This document shows, piece by piece, positions 1 to 6,952 of a stretch of 13,354 nucleotides of DNA. The notes beneath the pieces were generated by a model, which did not search any database, had not been told where the DNA came from, and saw only the letters and a list, made by a program, of their open reading frames with translations. The number at the start of each line of letters is the position of its first letter. Within the stretch, counting starts at the first letter, position 1. A program made the position numbers and the translations under genes. Source of the DNA: JBDRLH01 sp043813215 (GTDB lineage: Bacteria; Patescibacteriota; Minisyncoccia; Minisyncoccales; JAQTPW01); contig JBDRLH010000013.1 in assembly GCA_043813215.1 (NCBI GenBank), forward strand, positions 1 to 13,354, written 5' to 3'.

Positions 1-55
1 AAGAATAAGAACCTTGCCCTTGGCAATAACCTTTTTTTCCGCTTATGCTTTAAAG

Positions 56-86
56 AAAAAGCCCCGCGTTTGACACGGGGCTTTTT
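56..86 (+). terminator. Rho-independent terminator of an upstream gene
   Basis: GCCCCG at 61-66 pairs with CGGGGC at 76-81, flanked by five A upstream and five T downstream, so the stem extends to about 11 bp and ends in a U-tract. It should close a transcript whose gene lies left of the window. Because the flanks are A-run and T-run it could work in both directions. The 55 bases before it are too short to assign to a gene. Confidence 0.8.
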
Positions 87-106
87 AATAGTATTTTTAT
101 TTTTTA

Positions 107-115
107 TGATATAAT
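107..115 (+). promoter_or_regulatory. Extended -10 promoter of the surface-protein operon
   Basis: TGATATAAT is a perfect TGn-extended -10 element. No convincing -35 is seen 16-18 bases upstream, which is tolerated in extended -10 promoters. The expected start of transcription is about 121-122, which coincides with the first ATG at 122, so the mRNA is either leaderless or is translated from the in-frame ATG at 137. Confidence 0.6.
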
Positions 116-121
116 GAATTA

Positions 122-436
122 ATGAATTTTAAATTTATGCCCAAAAAGAAAAATATTTTAATTTTTGTTTTGATGGTTATTCTTTTGACCATCGGCAGTA
201 TTGTTTATTTGGTTTTTAAAATAAAAACATTTCCGGTCCAGAAAGAAGAAACATTGTCGGAAAAACAATTAAGGGAACTGGATGCTTTAAGAAAAAACGC
301 TCAACCCTTAACTGAGGAACAAATGAAACAACAAGCTCGGGAACTGGAGGCGCTAGGCAAGAAAGCAAAACTTTTGACTCAAGATCAAATTCAAAAACAA
401 CTTGACGAGCTGAATAATCTTCGTCAAGCGCAATGA
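122..436 (+). CDS. Small membrane-anchored protein with helical repeats
   Basis: This 104-aa protein is not a family I recognise. A lysine-rich start is followed by one hydrophobic span (about residues 11-33). The rest is a very charged, Gln/Glu/Lys/Leu-rich helical region. It holds three degenerate repeats of about 20 residues, each opening with a Leu-Ser/Thr-x-x-Gln pattern (near 45, 63 and 85) and followed by a Leu-rich helix, as in a short coiled-coil. The likely topology is inside-out with the helical tail outside. An in-frame ATG at 137 gives a 99-aa form starting MPKKKN. That form resembles the neighbours' starts and leaves room for a 15-base leader, so 137 may be the true start. The gene ends 16 bases before the next and probably heads the five-gene surface operon. 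Confidence 0.7.
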   Translation: MNFKFMPKKKNILIFVLMVILLTIGSIVYLVFKIKTFPVQKEETLSEKQLRELDALRKNAQPLTEEQMKQQARELEALGKKAKLLTQDQIQKQLDELNNLRQAQ

Positions 437-452
437 TTAAATATAAAACACT

Positions 453-1262
453 ATGAACAAACAGATTTCGCCAAAAATAATATCAATAACAGCCGTTATC
501 CTCGTGGCGGTCTTTGCCTTTGTTTTCTACATCCTCGCTTGGACAGAGCCTTCGGCAGTTCCGCCTTCAGCAAATATTTCAAGCCCAATCAATGTCGGCA
601 CTACCACACAATACAAATTGGGAGCTTTAGGCGTAGGAGGAGTTTTTCAGGCAGATAGTCTGACATATACGGCCACCTCAACATATTTGGCTGCCCTTGG
701 CGGTAGAGTCGGTATCGGCGTGCTAAATCCAACGCAAAAATTAGACGTGGCCGGTTATATCAAGGGGAGAACGGGGCTTTGCATCGATGATGATTGCCGT
801 ACCAGTTGGGCTGATGTCGGAGGAACCGCCGTCACTTATAAAATGACGGCTAAAAGCTATTTGCAGGGAGGCACCTATTACTCAAAAACAGTTTCTTACA
901 CTTGCGCCGGAGACCCGGCCAATACCAGCGTCTCTTTGAAGCAAATGACTGACGGCACTTACACCACTACTGATAATCATGGTAACAATATTTCCGTGAA
1001 TTCCTGCACAAATTCAATCGGCGGAAACAGCGCCTCTTTGACTAATCATATAATTCAAATTTCAGAAAATTATGCGAATCCCGGTTCCTGCGGCGGAGAT
1101 TACACGAGAGCCCTGCAGCTTGTTCCTTCGTGCGTACCCGGTACTTATTACTACGGGGGTTATTTTGGCAATGATTGCCATGTAATAAGCTGCTTCCAGA
1201 ATCCTCCAGCTGGTTGTGATATGCTGTTTTTATGCAATGCCATCCAAGTGGTTGGCATATAA
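453..1262 (+). CDS. Membrane-anchored tail-fibre-like surface protein
   Basis: The product has 269 aa. The N-terminus has a basic patch and one hydrophobic span (about 8-28), then AWTEP at 29-33 and a Pro-rich linker. The same module, in the same register, opens the next gene's product. One tail-fibre-type unit follows at about 84-105 (GRVGIGVLNP...DVAGYIKG), then GLCIDDDCRTSW. Such units occur in phage tail fibres and in many Parcubacteria surface proteins. The C-terminal half (about 128-269) is unrecognised and rich in Cys, Gly, Asn and Tyr, which suggests a disulfide-stabilised exposed domain. No Shine-Dalgarno is visible. The gene lies 45 bases upstream of its larger paralogue. A role as a surface adhesin is inferred from context and domain style, not shown. 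Confidence 0.7.
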   Translation: MNKQISPKIISITAVILVAVFAFVFYILAWTEPSAVPPSANISSPINVGTTTQYKLGALGVGGVFQADSLTYTATSTYLAALGGRVGIGVLNPTQKLDVAGYIKGRTGLCIDDDCRTSWADVGGTAVTYKMTAKSYLQGGTYYSKTVSYTCAGDPANTSVSLKQMTDGTYTTTDNHGNNISVNSCTNSIGGNSASLTNHIIQISENYANPGSCGGDYTRALQLVPSCVPGTYYYGGYFGNDCHVISCFQNPPAGCDMLFLCNAIQVVGI

Positions 1263-1307
1263 ATTATTTTAATTTTAAATTTTTAATAAATTAATAATTA
1301 AAAACCT

Positions 1308-3191
1308 ATGCCCCAAAAGATCAATCCCAAAATAATATCTTTAACTTTCGGTGTTTTGGTTTTGCTTTTCGTCGTAGGGTTTTATGTTTATGCCTGGACA
1401 GAGCCCGGTGCCCCTCCGCCCGACCCAAATGTTGATGCACCAATCAATAGAGGTTTAACTCCCCAAACCAAAACCGGCAACCTTACCCTTCCTAATTTGT
1501 ATCTCAATGCTGTTGGCAACGAAGGTAGCGTTTATAATGCCAATATTGTTCAGGGTTATAATGATTTAATTATATATAGCAATAGTTCAAAAAATACTCC
1601 TATTTATCTTGAAGGGAATCCGGTTGTTATAAATAATGATGCAGGGACAGGTAACGTAGGCATAGGAATCCAAAATCCAGGAGACAATCTCCACATTTTT
1701 ACAAATACAACTCAAACTACCCCCCAAATCTTCATAGAACAAGACGGAATAAGCGGAGATGCCGCCATTGAGATGGGTATTATCGGTGATTCCTACATAA
1801 TGGGAATAGATAATTCTGATTCAGATAAATTCAAAATCAGCTACTCTTCAATTCAGGGCTTTGCCAGCTTAGGATCTTCCGACAGACTGACAATAGACTT
1901 CTCAGGAAATGTCGGTATTGGAGATAATTCTCCATTATCTCTTTTGACTGTTGGAAGCGGCGACCGATTTCAGGTTAATTCCTCTGGAGACATAATAAGG
2001 ATAAAGAGTCTGACTTATTCCTGGCCAAGCGCTCAAATCACAGGCGTTTTGACAAATGACGGAACAGGCGGACTGACTTGGGCAGCAGCAAGCGGAGGGA
2101 ACCCTGGAGGATCAGATGGGCAGGTTCAATACAATAATGGAGGTGTTTTTGGTGGGGCTTCTTCTCTTTATTATGATGATGTAAACAACAGGATTGGTAT
2201 CGGGACGTCGAACCCCAGTAGTCTGCTTGAAATATCGGGGGGAGAAACAAAAATAACCAGAGCCTTTACTCAAGGCTACGCCTTGAACGTAAGTGGAAGA
2301 TCTTATTTCAATCCGGGGGCTGTGGGTAATGCCGCTACTGTATCAATCGGTGGCATCACAACGGACACCACAGCGCTTTACGCTGAAACAAGTGGAGTAG
2401 GCGTTCATGCAAAATCCACCTATTCCATTTCTCCCGGTTTAGATTATGGCGCTGCTATTAAAGGAGAAGCTGTTACGGGTCGTGCTGGCTGGTTTGATTT
2501 AACCGGAAATGGCATAGCAATTCTTTCTGCATTTGATAACGGCGTAGAGGTGTTTACTATCGATGACGGTGGCAACATCGGTATTGGCATAAATAATCCT
2601 GCTGCAAAACTTTCAATCGGTGGCATCGGCAGCGCAGGTGATGCAATTGCAGCTTACGCCAACTCTGCTAACTCCGCCCTCTATGCAGAGCAGTTGGGTT
2701 CTGGTTATGCTGGTTATTTTTCAGGCAAGGCTTATGTCTCAACCAATTTAACCGTAGGCGGATTAACAAGCTGTCTTAATGTTAAAACTGACGCAACCGG
2801 TCTTTTGCAATGCAATTCAACATCTTATTTAACTTCTGAAACTGACCCTCAAGTTGGTACCCTTACTAATGGTAAATGGTGCACGAGTGATGGTTCTGCG
2901 GTTAACTGTGCCAGTGATTATCCAGGCATTCCTTCGGGCATGATAGCAATGTTTGATGCATCTTGTCCTTTTGGTTGGTCACGATTTGCCGCTTTAGATA
3001 ACAGAGTACCCAGAGGGAGTAGTGTTTATGGAACAATTGGCGGTTCAGAAACACATTATCATGATTTAGACCCGACGGTATATAATAGGCCTGCCCCAGG
3101 AGGTCTCTATGTTCCTCATCAGTTGGGCAGGACTCTTACCTCCAGCAGTTGGCCTCCCTATTTGACTGTGATTTGGTGTAAGAAAGATTAA
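1308..3191 (+). CDS. Large tail-fibre-like surface protein with phage-collar-like C-terminus
   Basis: The product has 627 aa. It opens with the same anchor module as the preceding gene: a hydrophobic span at about 9-29, AWTEP at 29-33, then a Pro-rich linker. At least four tail-fibre-type GIGxxNP/SP units follow, near residues 116, 201, 295 and 422. Between and after them are Ala/Gly/Tyr-rich strands such as ALYAE and GYAGYFSG, typical of beta-structured fibre shafts. A stretch near 513-535 (ETDPQVGTLTNGKWC) recurs in CPR surface proteins as I remember them. Residues 541-627 resemble a phage tail collar domain: SGMIAMF, CPFGW, and a GGSETHYH histidine cluster. Known relatives trimerise in phage fibres; here the protein would be tethered to the cell membrane. 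Binding target unknown. Confidence 0.75.
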   Translation: MPQKINPKIISLTFGVLVLLFVVGFYVYAWTEPGAPPPDPNVDAPINRGLTPQTKTGNLTLPNLYLNAVGNEGSVYNANIVQGYNDLIIYSNSSKNTPIYLEGNPVVINNDAGTGNVGIGIQNPGDNLHIFTNTTQTTPQIFIEQDGISGDAAIEMGIIGDSYIMGIDNSDSDKFKISYSSIQGFASLGSSDRLTIDFSGNVGIGDNSPLSLLTVGSGDRFQVNSSGDIIRIKSLTYSWPSAQITGVLTNDGTGGLTWAAASGGNPGGSDGQVQYNNGGVFGGASSLYYDDVNNRIGIGTSNPSSLLEISGGETKITRAFTQGYALNVSGRSYFNPGAVGNAATVSIGGITTDTTALYAETSGVGVHAKSTYSISPGLDYGAAIKGEAVTGRAGWFDLTGNGIAILSAFDNGVEVFTIDDGGNIGIGINNPAAKLSIGGIGSAGDAIAAYANSANSALYAEQLGSGYAGYFSGKAYVSTNLTVGGLTSCLNVKTDATGLLQCNSTSYLTSETDPQVGTLTNGKWCTSDGSAVNCASDYPGIPSGMIAMFDASCPFGWSRFAALDNRVPRGSSVYGTIGGSETHYHDLDPTVYNRPAPGGLYVPHQLGRTLTSSSWPPYLTVIWCKKD

Positions 3192-3240
3192 CTAATCTAT
3201 CATAAAATTCAAAATCAAAAATCAATTAATAATTTAAAAT

Positions 3241-3477
3241 ATGCAGAAAAAAATTATTTTACTCATCGGTTTAATCTGGATAGTCTTTTCAGTGGTTTAT
3301 ATTGCCAAAGACCTTTGGGATGATTTTAAAATAAACCAAATTAACGAAGCTTATCAGCAAGGCAGGCTGGACACGATAAATACTTTGATTCAGGCAACAG
3401 AAACAGGTTGTCAAGCGCTACCGGTTTCCAATGGCCAAAAAACCATTGAAATTATTAATGCTGCTTGCCCCAAATAA
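3241..3477 (+). CDS. Small single-span membrane protein of unknown function
   Basis: This 78-aa protein has a short basic N-terminus, one transmembrane helix (about 4-24) and a polar helical tail. The tail contains AYQQGRLDTINTLIQ and two cysteines (57 and 76) near the C-terminus, which could form a disulfide outside the membrane. I do not know a named family. Similar small proteins next to fibre-like genes in Parcubacteria are my recollection, not a checked match. The gene sits 49 bases after the large fibre-like gene and 15 bases before the exported repeat protein, so it probably belongs to the same transcript. It may be an accessory to surface-protein assembly, which is a guess from position only. 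There is no Shine-Dalgarno; the leader is A/T only. Confidence 0.65.
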   Translation: MQKKIILLIGLIWIVFSVVYIAKDLWDDFKINQINEAYQQGRLDTINTLIQATETGCQALPVSNGQKTIEIINAACPK

Positions 3478-3492
3478 TATTTTTTAAAAAAG

Positions 3493-4842
3493 ATGAGTCA
3501 AAAAATCCAGCTAAAAATTTTAACAAGCGTATTTTTGACAATTTTTTTGTGCGCGTTTTTCGCAAATGAAGCAAGGGCTGATGCGGCTGATAACGTTTCA
3601 GGATGGGCCTGGTCCGAAAACATCGGCTGGATAAGTTTTAACAATACTTCCGGAGGCGGCGCTACGAATTACGGTATAAACATTGATGCTTCCAATAATT
3701 TGATAGATTATGCTTGGTCTGAAAACATCGGCTGGATAAAATTTAATCCAAATCCTGATTTTGTATCCGGGGTTTATCCGACCTGTCCTGTTTCTACTTG
3801 TCCTGGTGGCTCGCCAAATTATCCGGCAAAATTTGATCCCGTAACAAAAAAAATTACTGGCTGGGCAAGAGCTTGTGCCGGAACTGTAAATGGCAATTGC
3901 AATAGCGCAACCAGATCTGACGGCTGGGATGGTTGGATTTTGTTAGGGCCAATTAATAACGGCGGCACAGATTACGGAGCTTTTCTTGATGATACCGTCA
4001 ACCCTAACCAGTTTCGTAACTGGGCTTGGGGTGGTGGTGTTGTTGGCTGGATAAGTTTTAACCGGATTAATTGTGATCCCGATCAAGACGGGCTGTCAGA
4101 AGGACTTGCCGGTTGTCCTATAGCCGGCACTATAATTTCTAATTATAAAGTAATAGTTTCTTTTTCCTCTCTCCTTAGCTTATCCGATCTTACCTATTCT
4201 TTTGCCAATCATTGTTCGCAATCAAGAATACCTGTTTTGTCATGGGATACTAACGCAGCCGACCCCCAATATGAAATTGAAATATTAACAACGGGAATTA
4301 CGGGAAGCGGATCTGGAAAAGCCTGGTCGCCGGCTTGTAATAGTTGTTGTAATGTTTTTCCCTATAATAACGTAGCTTTTGGCGGAGGAACATATGCTTG
4401 GCGGGTCAGAGTGAGAGATGGCTTTGGACCTTGGTCTGATTGGGAGCAGAGCACTTTTACGGCAAGACTTAATTGCGATCCCGTAGCCAGTTTTAATATT
4501 TCCACTCAAACTCCCGGCGCGGGAGAAGAAGTTAACGCTACCAGCACTTCACAGGTTTTTGGTGGGGCGATCATAAGCAGTTGTCTTTGGGAAATCACTC
4601 CCCCTGCCCCGGGCGGAGGAACTTTTGTGCCGCCAACAACTGAAAATTTTTGTAATCCAAAAATTAAATTTTCAATATCGGCTACCTCGTTAAAATTAAC
4701 CGCAACCGACTCCTCGGGTTATTCTTGCTACACTACCAAATCCATAAATGTGCGGCTCCCCTTACCCGATTGGATAGAATTGCCGCCCGTCAGCTTGATA
4801 GGCAAGCTTTTGGTGGCTATTTTTAATTTTTTAAAATTCTAA
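3493..4842 (+). CDS. Exported WAWSENIGWI-repeat and Ig-like surface protein
   Basis: The product has 449 aa. A signal peptide covers 1-29, with a plausible cleavage after ARA. Aromatic repeats follow: WAWSENIGWISFN (38-50), YAWSENIGWIKFN (73-85, period 35), a divergent GWDGWILLG (144-152) and WAWGGGVVGWISFN (177-190). This repeat type is characteristic of Parcubacteria secreted proteins. Residues 195-204 (DPDQDGLSEG) look like a calcium-binding loop of the DxDxDG type. About 245-325 resembles a fibronectin-III/Ig-like strand set (YEIEILTTG, YAWRVRVRD) and 328-420 a PKD-like domain. The last 25 residues are Pro-rich and then hydrophobic (about 433-449), possibly a C-terminal membrane anchor. 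Many cysteines suggest disulfides. It is the last gene of the operon, followed by a candidate terminator. Function unknown; an adhesive or wall-like role is inferred. Confidence 0.75.
   Translation: MSQKIQLKILTSVFLTIFLCAFFANEARADAADNVSGWAWSENIGWISFNNTSGGGATNYGINIDASNNLIDYAWSENIGWIKFNPNPDFVSGVYPTCPVSTCPGGSPNYPAKFDPVTKKITGWARACAGTVNGNCNSATRSDGWDGWILLGPINNGGTDYGAFLDDTVNPNQFRNWAWGGGVVGWISFNRINCDPDQDGLSEGLAGCPIAGTIISNYKVIVSFSSLLSLSDLTYSFANHCSQSRIPVLSWDTNAADPQYEIEILTTGITGSGSGKAWSPACNSCCNVFPYNNVAFGGGTYAWRVRVRDGFGPWSDWEQSTFTARLNCDPVASFNISTQTPGAGEEVNATSTSQVFGGAIISSCLWEITPPAPGGGTFVPPTTENFCNPKIKFSISATSLKLTATDSSGYSCYTTKSINVRLPLPDWIELPPVSLIGKLLVAIFNFLKF
3616..3739 (+). repeat. Tandem 105-base coding repeat (aromatic motif)
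   Basis: A 19-base identical stretch starting GAAAACATCGG occurs at 3616-3634 and again at 3721-3739, exactly 105 bases (35 codons) apart. A third partial copy, GGCTGGATAAGTTTTAAC, is at 4045-4062. The conserved DNA encodes the ENIGWI core of the aromatic repeats, consistent with internal duplication. Confidence 0.8.
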
Positions 4843-4867
4843 CCGCCCTACCGGGTTTACTTTTTTT
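4841..4867 (+). terminator. Candidate terminator after the surface operon
   Basis: AACC at 4841-4844 can pair with GGTT at 4854-4857, with one more G-C pair inside and a bulged G. Seven T follow at 4861-4867. The stem is short and imperfect, so this is a modest call, supported by its place just after the last gene of the operon. Confidence 0.4.
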
Positions 4868-4889
4868 AAAAATTTGCTATCATTATAAT
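4861..4889 (+). promoter_or_regulatory. Candidate promoter of rny
   Basis: A perfect TATAAT lies at 4884-4889. The only -35 at 17 bases is a T-run (4861-4866), so the match is one-sided. Transcription would start near 4896 and leave a leader of about 85 A/T-rich bases before the rny ATG. Confidence 0.4.
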
Positions 4890-4980
4890 ATCTAAATTTT
4901 AATAGATAATTTTGGATTTGGGAATAAACAAGCTATTTTTTCAAAAATAATGTTCAATAACCAAATTTCTTATTTTAAAA

Positions 4981-6510
4981 ATGAATCAGTTTGTTCCGCT
5001 TTTGGTTGGCCTTGCCGCTTTGGTGGTGGGCTCGGTTTTAGGTTATTATGCCCGCCAGTCAATCGCCAGAAAAAATTACAGAACAATAGAAGCCAGACTC
5101 CAGAAGAAAGTGGGTCAAGCCCGGCAGGAGTCTGAAACAATTCTCTCCTCGGCCAAAGAAAAGGCCCTGCAGGTCGTCGCATCAGCTCAAAAAGAAGAAA
5201 ACGAAAGAAGAGAAGGTTTATTAAGAACCGAGCGTTTATTATTGAAAAGAGAATCAGTGCTGGATGAAAAAATGGCCAGTCTTGAAAACAGAGAAGACGA
5301 TTTTAATCAAAAGGTGGAAAAATTAAAAGAAGTCAAAGAAAACATCGAAACTCTGCAGAAAACCGTCCTGGAAAATTTAGAAAGGATTTCCGGGTTATCA
5401 AAAGAGGATGCCAAAAAAGAATTTTTAGAGGGAGTGGAAAGAGAATATCAGAAAGAAATTTTGGAAAAAACAAGAAAGCTGGAAAATGAGGGTTGGCAGC
5501 AGTTTGAAAATCGGGCCAAAGAAATCCTGGCTCAGGCCATACAAAAATGCGCCATTTCGCAGTCCCAGGAAACCACCACCTCTACGGTTTCTCTGCCTTC
5601 TGAAGAAATAAAAGGCAGGATAATCGGCAAGGAAGGCAGGAACATCAGGACATTAGAAAGAATGGCCGGGGTGGAAATAATTGTTGACGAAACTCCCGAA
5701 GCCGTGGTCATTTCGGCATTTGATCCGATAAGAAGGCAAATAGCCAAAGTGGCTTTGGAAAAATTAATGCAGGACGGAAGAATTCAGCCGGCCAGGATTG
5801 AAGAGCAGGTTTTAAAAGCTAAAGAAGAAATACAAAAACAAATAAAAGACGCCGGAGAGCAGGCGGTTTACGATGTGGGAATTTTGGGATTGGATCCCAA
5901 GCTTGTCCAACTTTTGGGCAGATTGCGCTTTAGAACAAGCTATGGCCAAAATGTCCTACTCCACTCCATGGAAGTGGCTTATCTGGCGTCGGCCTTGGCC
6001 GATGAGGTAGGAGGTGACTCGAAAATTGCCAAAAAAGCTGGGCTTTTGCATGATATCGGCAAGGCGGTTGATCAGCAAATTGAAGGATCGCATGTTGATA
6101 TCGGGATCAAAATTCTAGAAAAATTTGGGACAGAAAAAGAAGTCATAGAAGCCATGAAATCCCACCACGAAGAATATCCCTATACGTCTCTTGAATCAAT
6201 AATAGTTCAGACGGCTGATGCGATTTCCGGAGCCAGGCCGGGGGCCAGAAAAGACACTCTGGAAAATTATTTAAAGAGGTTGGGAGAGTTGGAAAATATC
6301 GCCACGTCTTTTTCCGGCGTAGAAAAGGCCTGGGCCTTGCAGGCCGGCAGAGAAATCAGGGTGTTTGTCAGGCCGGAAGAAATAGATGATTTTTCAGCAA
6401 AAAAAATGGCCAAAGAAGTTGCCCAAAAAATCCAGGAAGAATTAAAATACCCCGGAGAGATAAAAGTGACGGTCATCCGCGAGAGCCGGGTGGTAGAGTA
6501 CGCCAAATAA
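4981..6510 (+). CDS. rny: Ribonuclease Y
   Basis: This is a membrane-tethered endoribonuclease that starts mRNA decay at the inner face of the membrane. The 509-aa length is usual for the family. An N-terminal transmembrane helix (about 4-24) is followed by a long Glu/Lys/Arg-rich coiled coil (about 30-190). Next is a KH RNA-binding domain with GRIIGKEGRNIR at about 211-222. The HD phosphohydrolase domain (about 320-420) shows the metal ligands His328 (LLHSMEV) and His357-Asp358 (LLHDIGK), and SHHEEYP further on. The C-terminus (VTVIRESRVVEYAK) is typical of RNase Y. The start at 4981 gives the expected MNQF-hydrophobic start; no Shine-Dalgarno precedes it. The gene appears to be a single-gene unit between a candidate promoter and two terminators. 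All catalytic motifs are intact. Confidence 0.97.
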   Translation: MNQFVPLLVGLAALVVGSVLGYYARQSIARKNYRTIEARLQKKVGQARQESETILSSAKEKALQVVASAQKEENERREGLLRTERLLLKRESVLDEKMASLENREDDFNQKVEKLKEVKENIETLQKTVLENLERISGLSKEDAKKEFLEGVEREYQKEILEKTRKLENEGWQQFENRAKEILAQAIQKCAISQSQETTTSTVSLPSEEIKGRIIGKEGRNIRTLERMAGVEIIVDETPEAVVISAFDPIRRQIAKVALEKLMQDGRIQPARIEEQVLKAKEEIQKQIKDAGEQAVYDVGILGLDPKLVQLLGRLRFRTSYGQNVLLHSMEVAYLASALADEVGGDSKIAKKAGLLHDIGKAVDQQIEGSHVDIGIKILEKFGTEKEVIEAMKSHHEEYPYTSLESIIVQTADAISGARPGARKDTLENYLKRLGELENIATSFSGVEKAWALQAGREIRVFVRPEEIDDFSAKKMAKEVAQKIQEELKYPGEIKVTVIRESRVVEYAK

Positions 6511-6532
6511 AAAACCTCCCGACTTTCGGCTT

Positions 6533-6551
6533 AAAAAACCTTCGGTTTTTT
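6533..6551 (+). terminator. Terminator 1 after rny
   Basis: AAAAAACC (6533-6540) pairs perfectly with GGTTTTTT (6544-6551) around a TTC loop. The only G-C pairs are the two at the loop, so it is weak alone. It lies 22 bases after the rny stop. Confidence 0.5.
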
Positions 6552-6596
6552 GGCCTAGTTTTACTATTATTTTTTCCATCATGGGGGATTTTTAAC

Positions 6597-6622
6597 AAAA
6601 AAGCGCCGGTAGGCGATTTTTT
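6597..6622 (+). terminator. Terminator 2 after rny
   Basis: CGCC (6604-6607) pairs with GGCG (6612-6615) around GGTA, with one G/A mismatch below and then six A paired to six T. The T-run gives a proper U-tract on the plus strand, and the A-run does the same on the minus strand, so it may be bidirectional. Confidence 0.6.
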
Positions 6623-6628
6623 GTTTGA

Positions 6629-6682
6629 CTCGGGAGCGGGATAGTGAACGACGTTAGAACTTATTGGATGACCACTACCGAG
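6629..6682. other. Imperfect inverted repeat of unknown role
   Basis: TAGTG (6642-6646) can pair with CACTA (6673-6677), and CTCGG (6629-6633) with CCGAG (6678-6682), leaving an 8-base bulge on the left arm. The whole strip 6511-6765 holds no supported gene; besides the terminators this is the only structure I see in it. Confidence 0.25.
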
Positions 6683-6707
6683 CGTTTCTTTATGCCTAAT
6701 TTGCAAT

Positions 6708-6738
6708 AAAAAAAGCTGGGAAAATATCACCAGCCTTT
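6708..6738 (-). terminator. Terminator of the 51-aa gene
   Basis: Read on the minus strand, GCTGG (6734-6730) and CCAGC (6719-6715) form a stem with a 10-base loop, followed by seven T (6714-6708). It begins about 28 bases after the stop of the small minus-strand gene and faces the rny terminators. Confidence 0.6.
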
Positions 6739-6765
6739 AAAAGCCACCGTCTCTGAATTAGTGGG

Positions 6766-6921
6766 TTATATATTAGCGTAGATAACGGCAGTTATCGCTA
6801 TTGGTAATGCCGCTGCCCACCACTGCCAATCAGCTAAAGTGTAGGGGCTAATTGCGGTTATGGACACAAAGATGGTTATTGCGCAGATACCAGCCATTAT
6901 AAACTTCTTACGACGCTTCAT
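6766..6921 (-). CDS. 51-aa membrane miniprotein, function unknown
   Basis: The minus-strand ATG at 6921-6919 opens a 51-codon frame ending in TAA at 6768-6766. The protein starts MKRRKKF, has a hydrophobic span (about 8-25), a short polar turn (SPYTLADWQWW, 25-35) and a second hydrophobic span (about 34-49), ending YANI. The basic start predicts an N-in, two-helix hairpin in the membrane. The case for a real gene is the AGGAGG exactly six bases before the ATG, a candidate promoter upstream and a terminator downstream on the same strand. It matches no family I recognise. Its size and shape fit small membrane regulators, holin-like proteins or type I toxins, none of which can be chosen from sequence alone. 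It is too short for common gene-length cut-offs and could be missed. Confidence 0.7.
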   Translation of the reverse strand: MKRRKKFIMAGICAITIFVSITAISPYTLADWQWWAAALPIAITAVIYANI

Positions 6922-6927
6922 TTTCTT

Positions 6928-6933
6928 CCTCCT
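6928..6933 (-). promoter_or_regulatory. Strong Shine-Dalgarno of the 51-aa gene
   Basis: AGGAGG on the minus strand, with a six-base spacer (AAGAAA) to the ATG at 6921. This is a textbook site and the only one of this quality in the window. It decides the start of the small gene. Confidence 0.85.
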
Positions 6934-6952
6934 ATAAAATTGTTAATGATTT

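Noticed and set aside
1..69. Open frame at the left edge that might be the end of an upstream gene
   Set aside because: A frame beginning at base 2 ends in TGA at 70-72 within the terminator hairpin; it is too short and featureless to assign.
453..3191. Prophage remnant, because of tail-fibre-like proteins
   Set aside because: No other phage genes are near and both proteins have membrane anchors of a type common in Parcubacteria surface proteins.
4950..5135. 61-aa plus-strand frame starting before rny
   Set aside because: It is out of frame with the clear RNase Y start region and has no protein features.
6620..6690. tRNA-like strip on the minus strand (CTCGGTAGTGG, TTC)
   Set aside because: No T-stem, anticodon stem or acceptor pairing could be formed, so it is not a functional tRNA.
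6473..6730. 85-aa frame on the minus strand downstream of rny
   Set aside because: It overlaps the rny 3' end and runs through three hairpin terminators; the protein is low-complexity Lys/Pro/Arg-rich with no domain.
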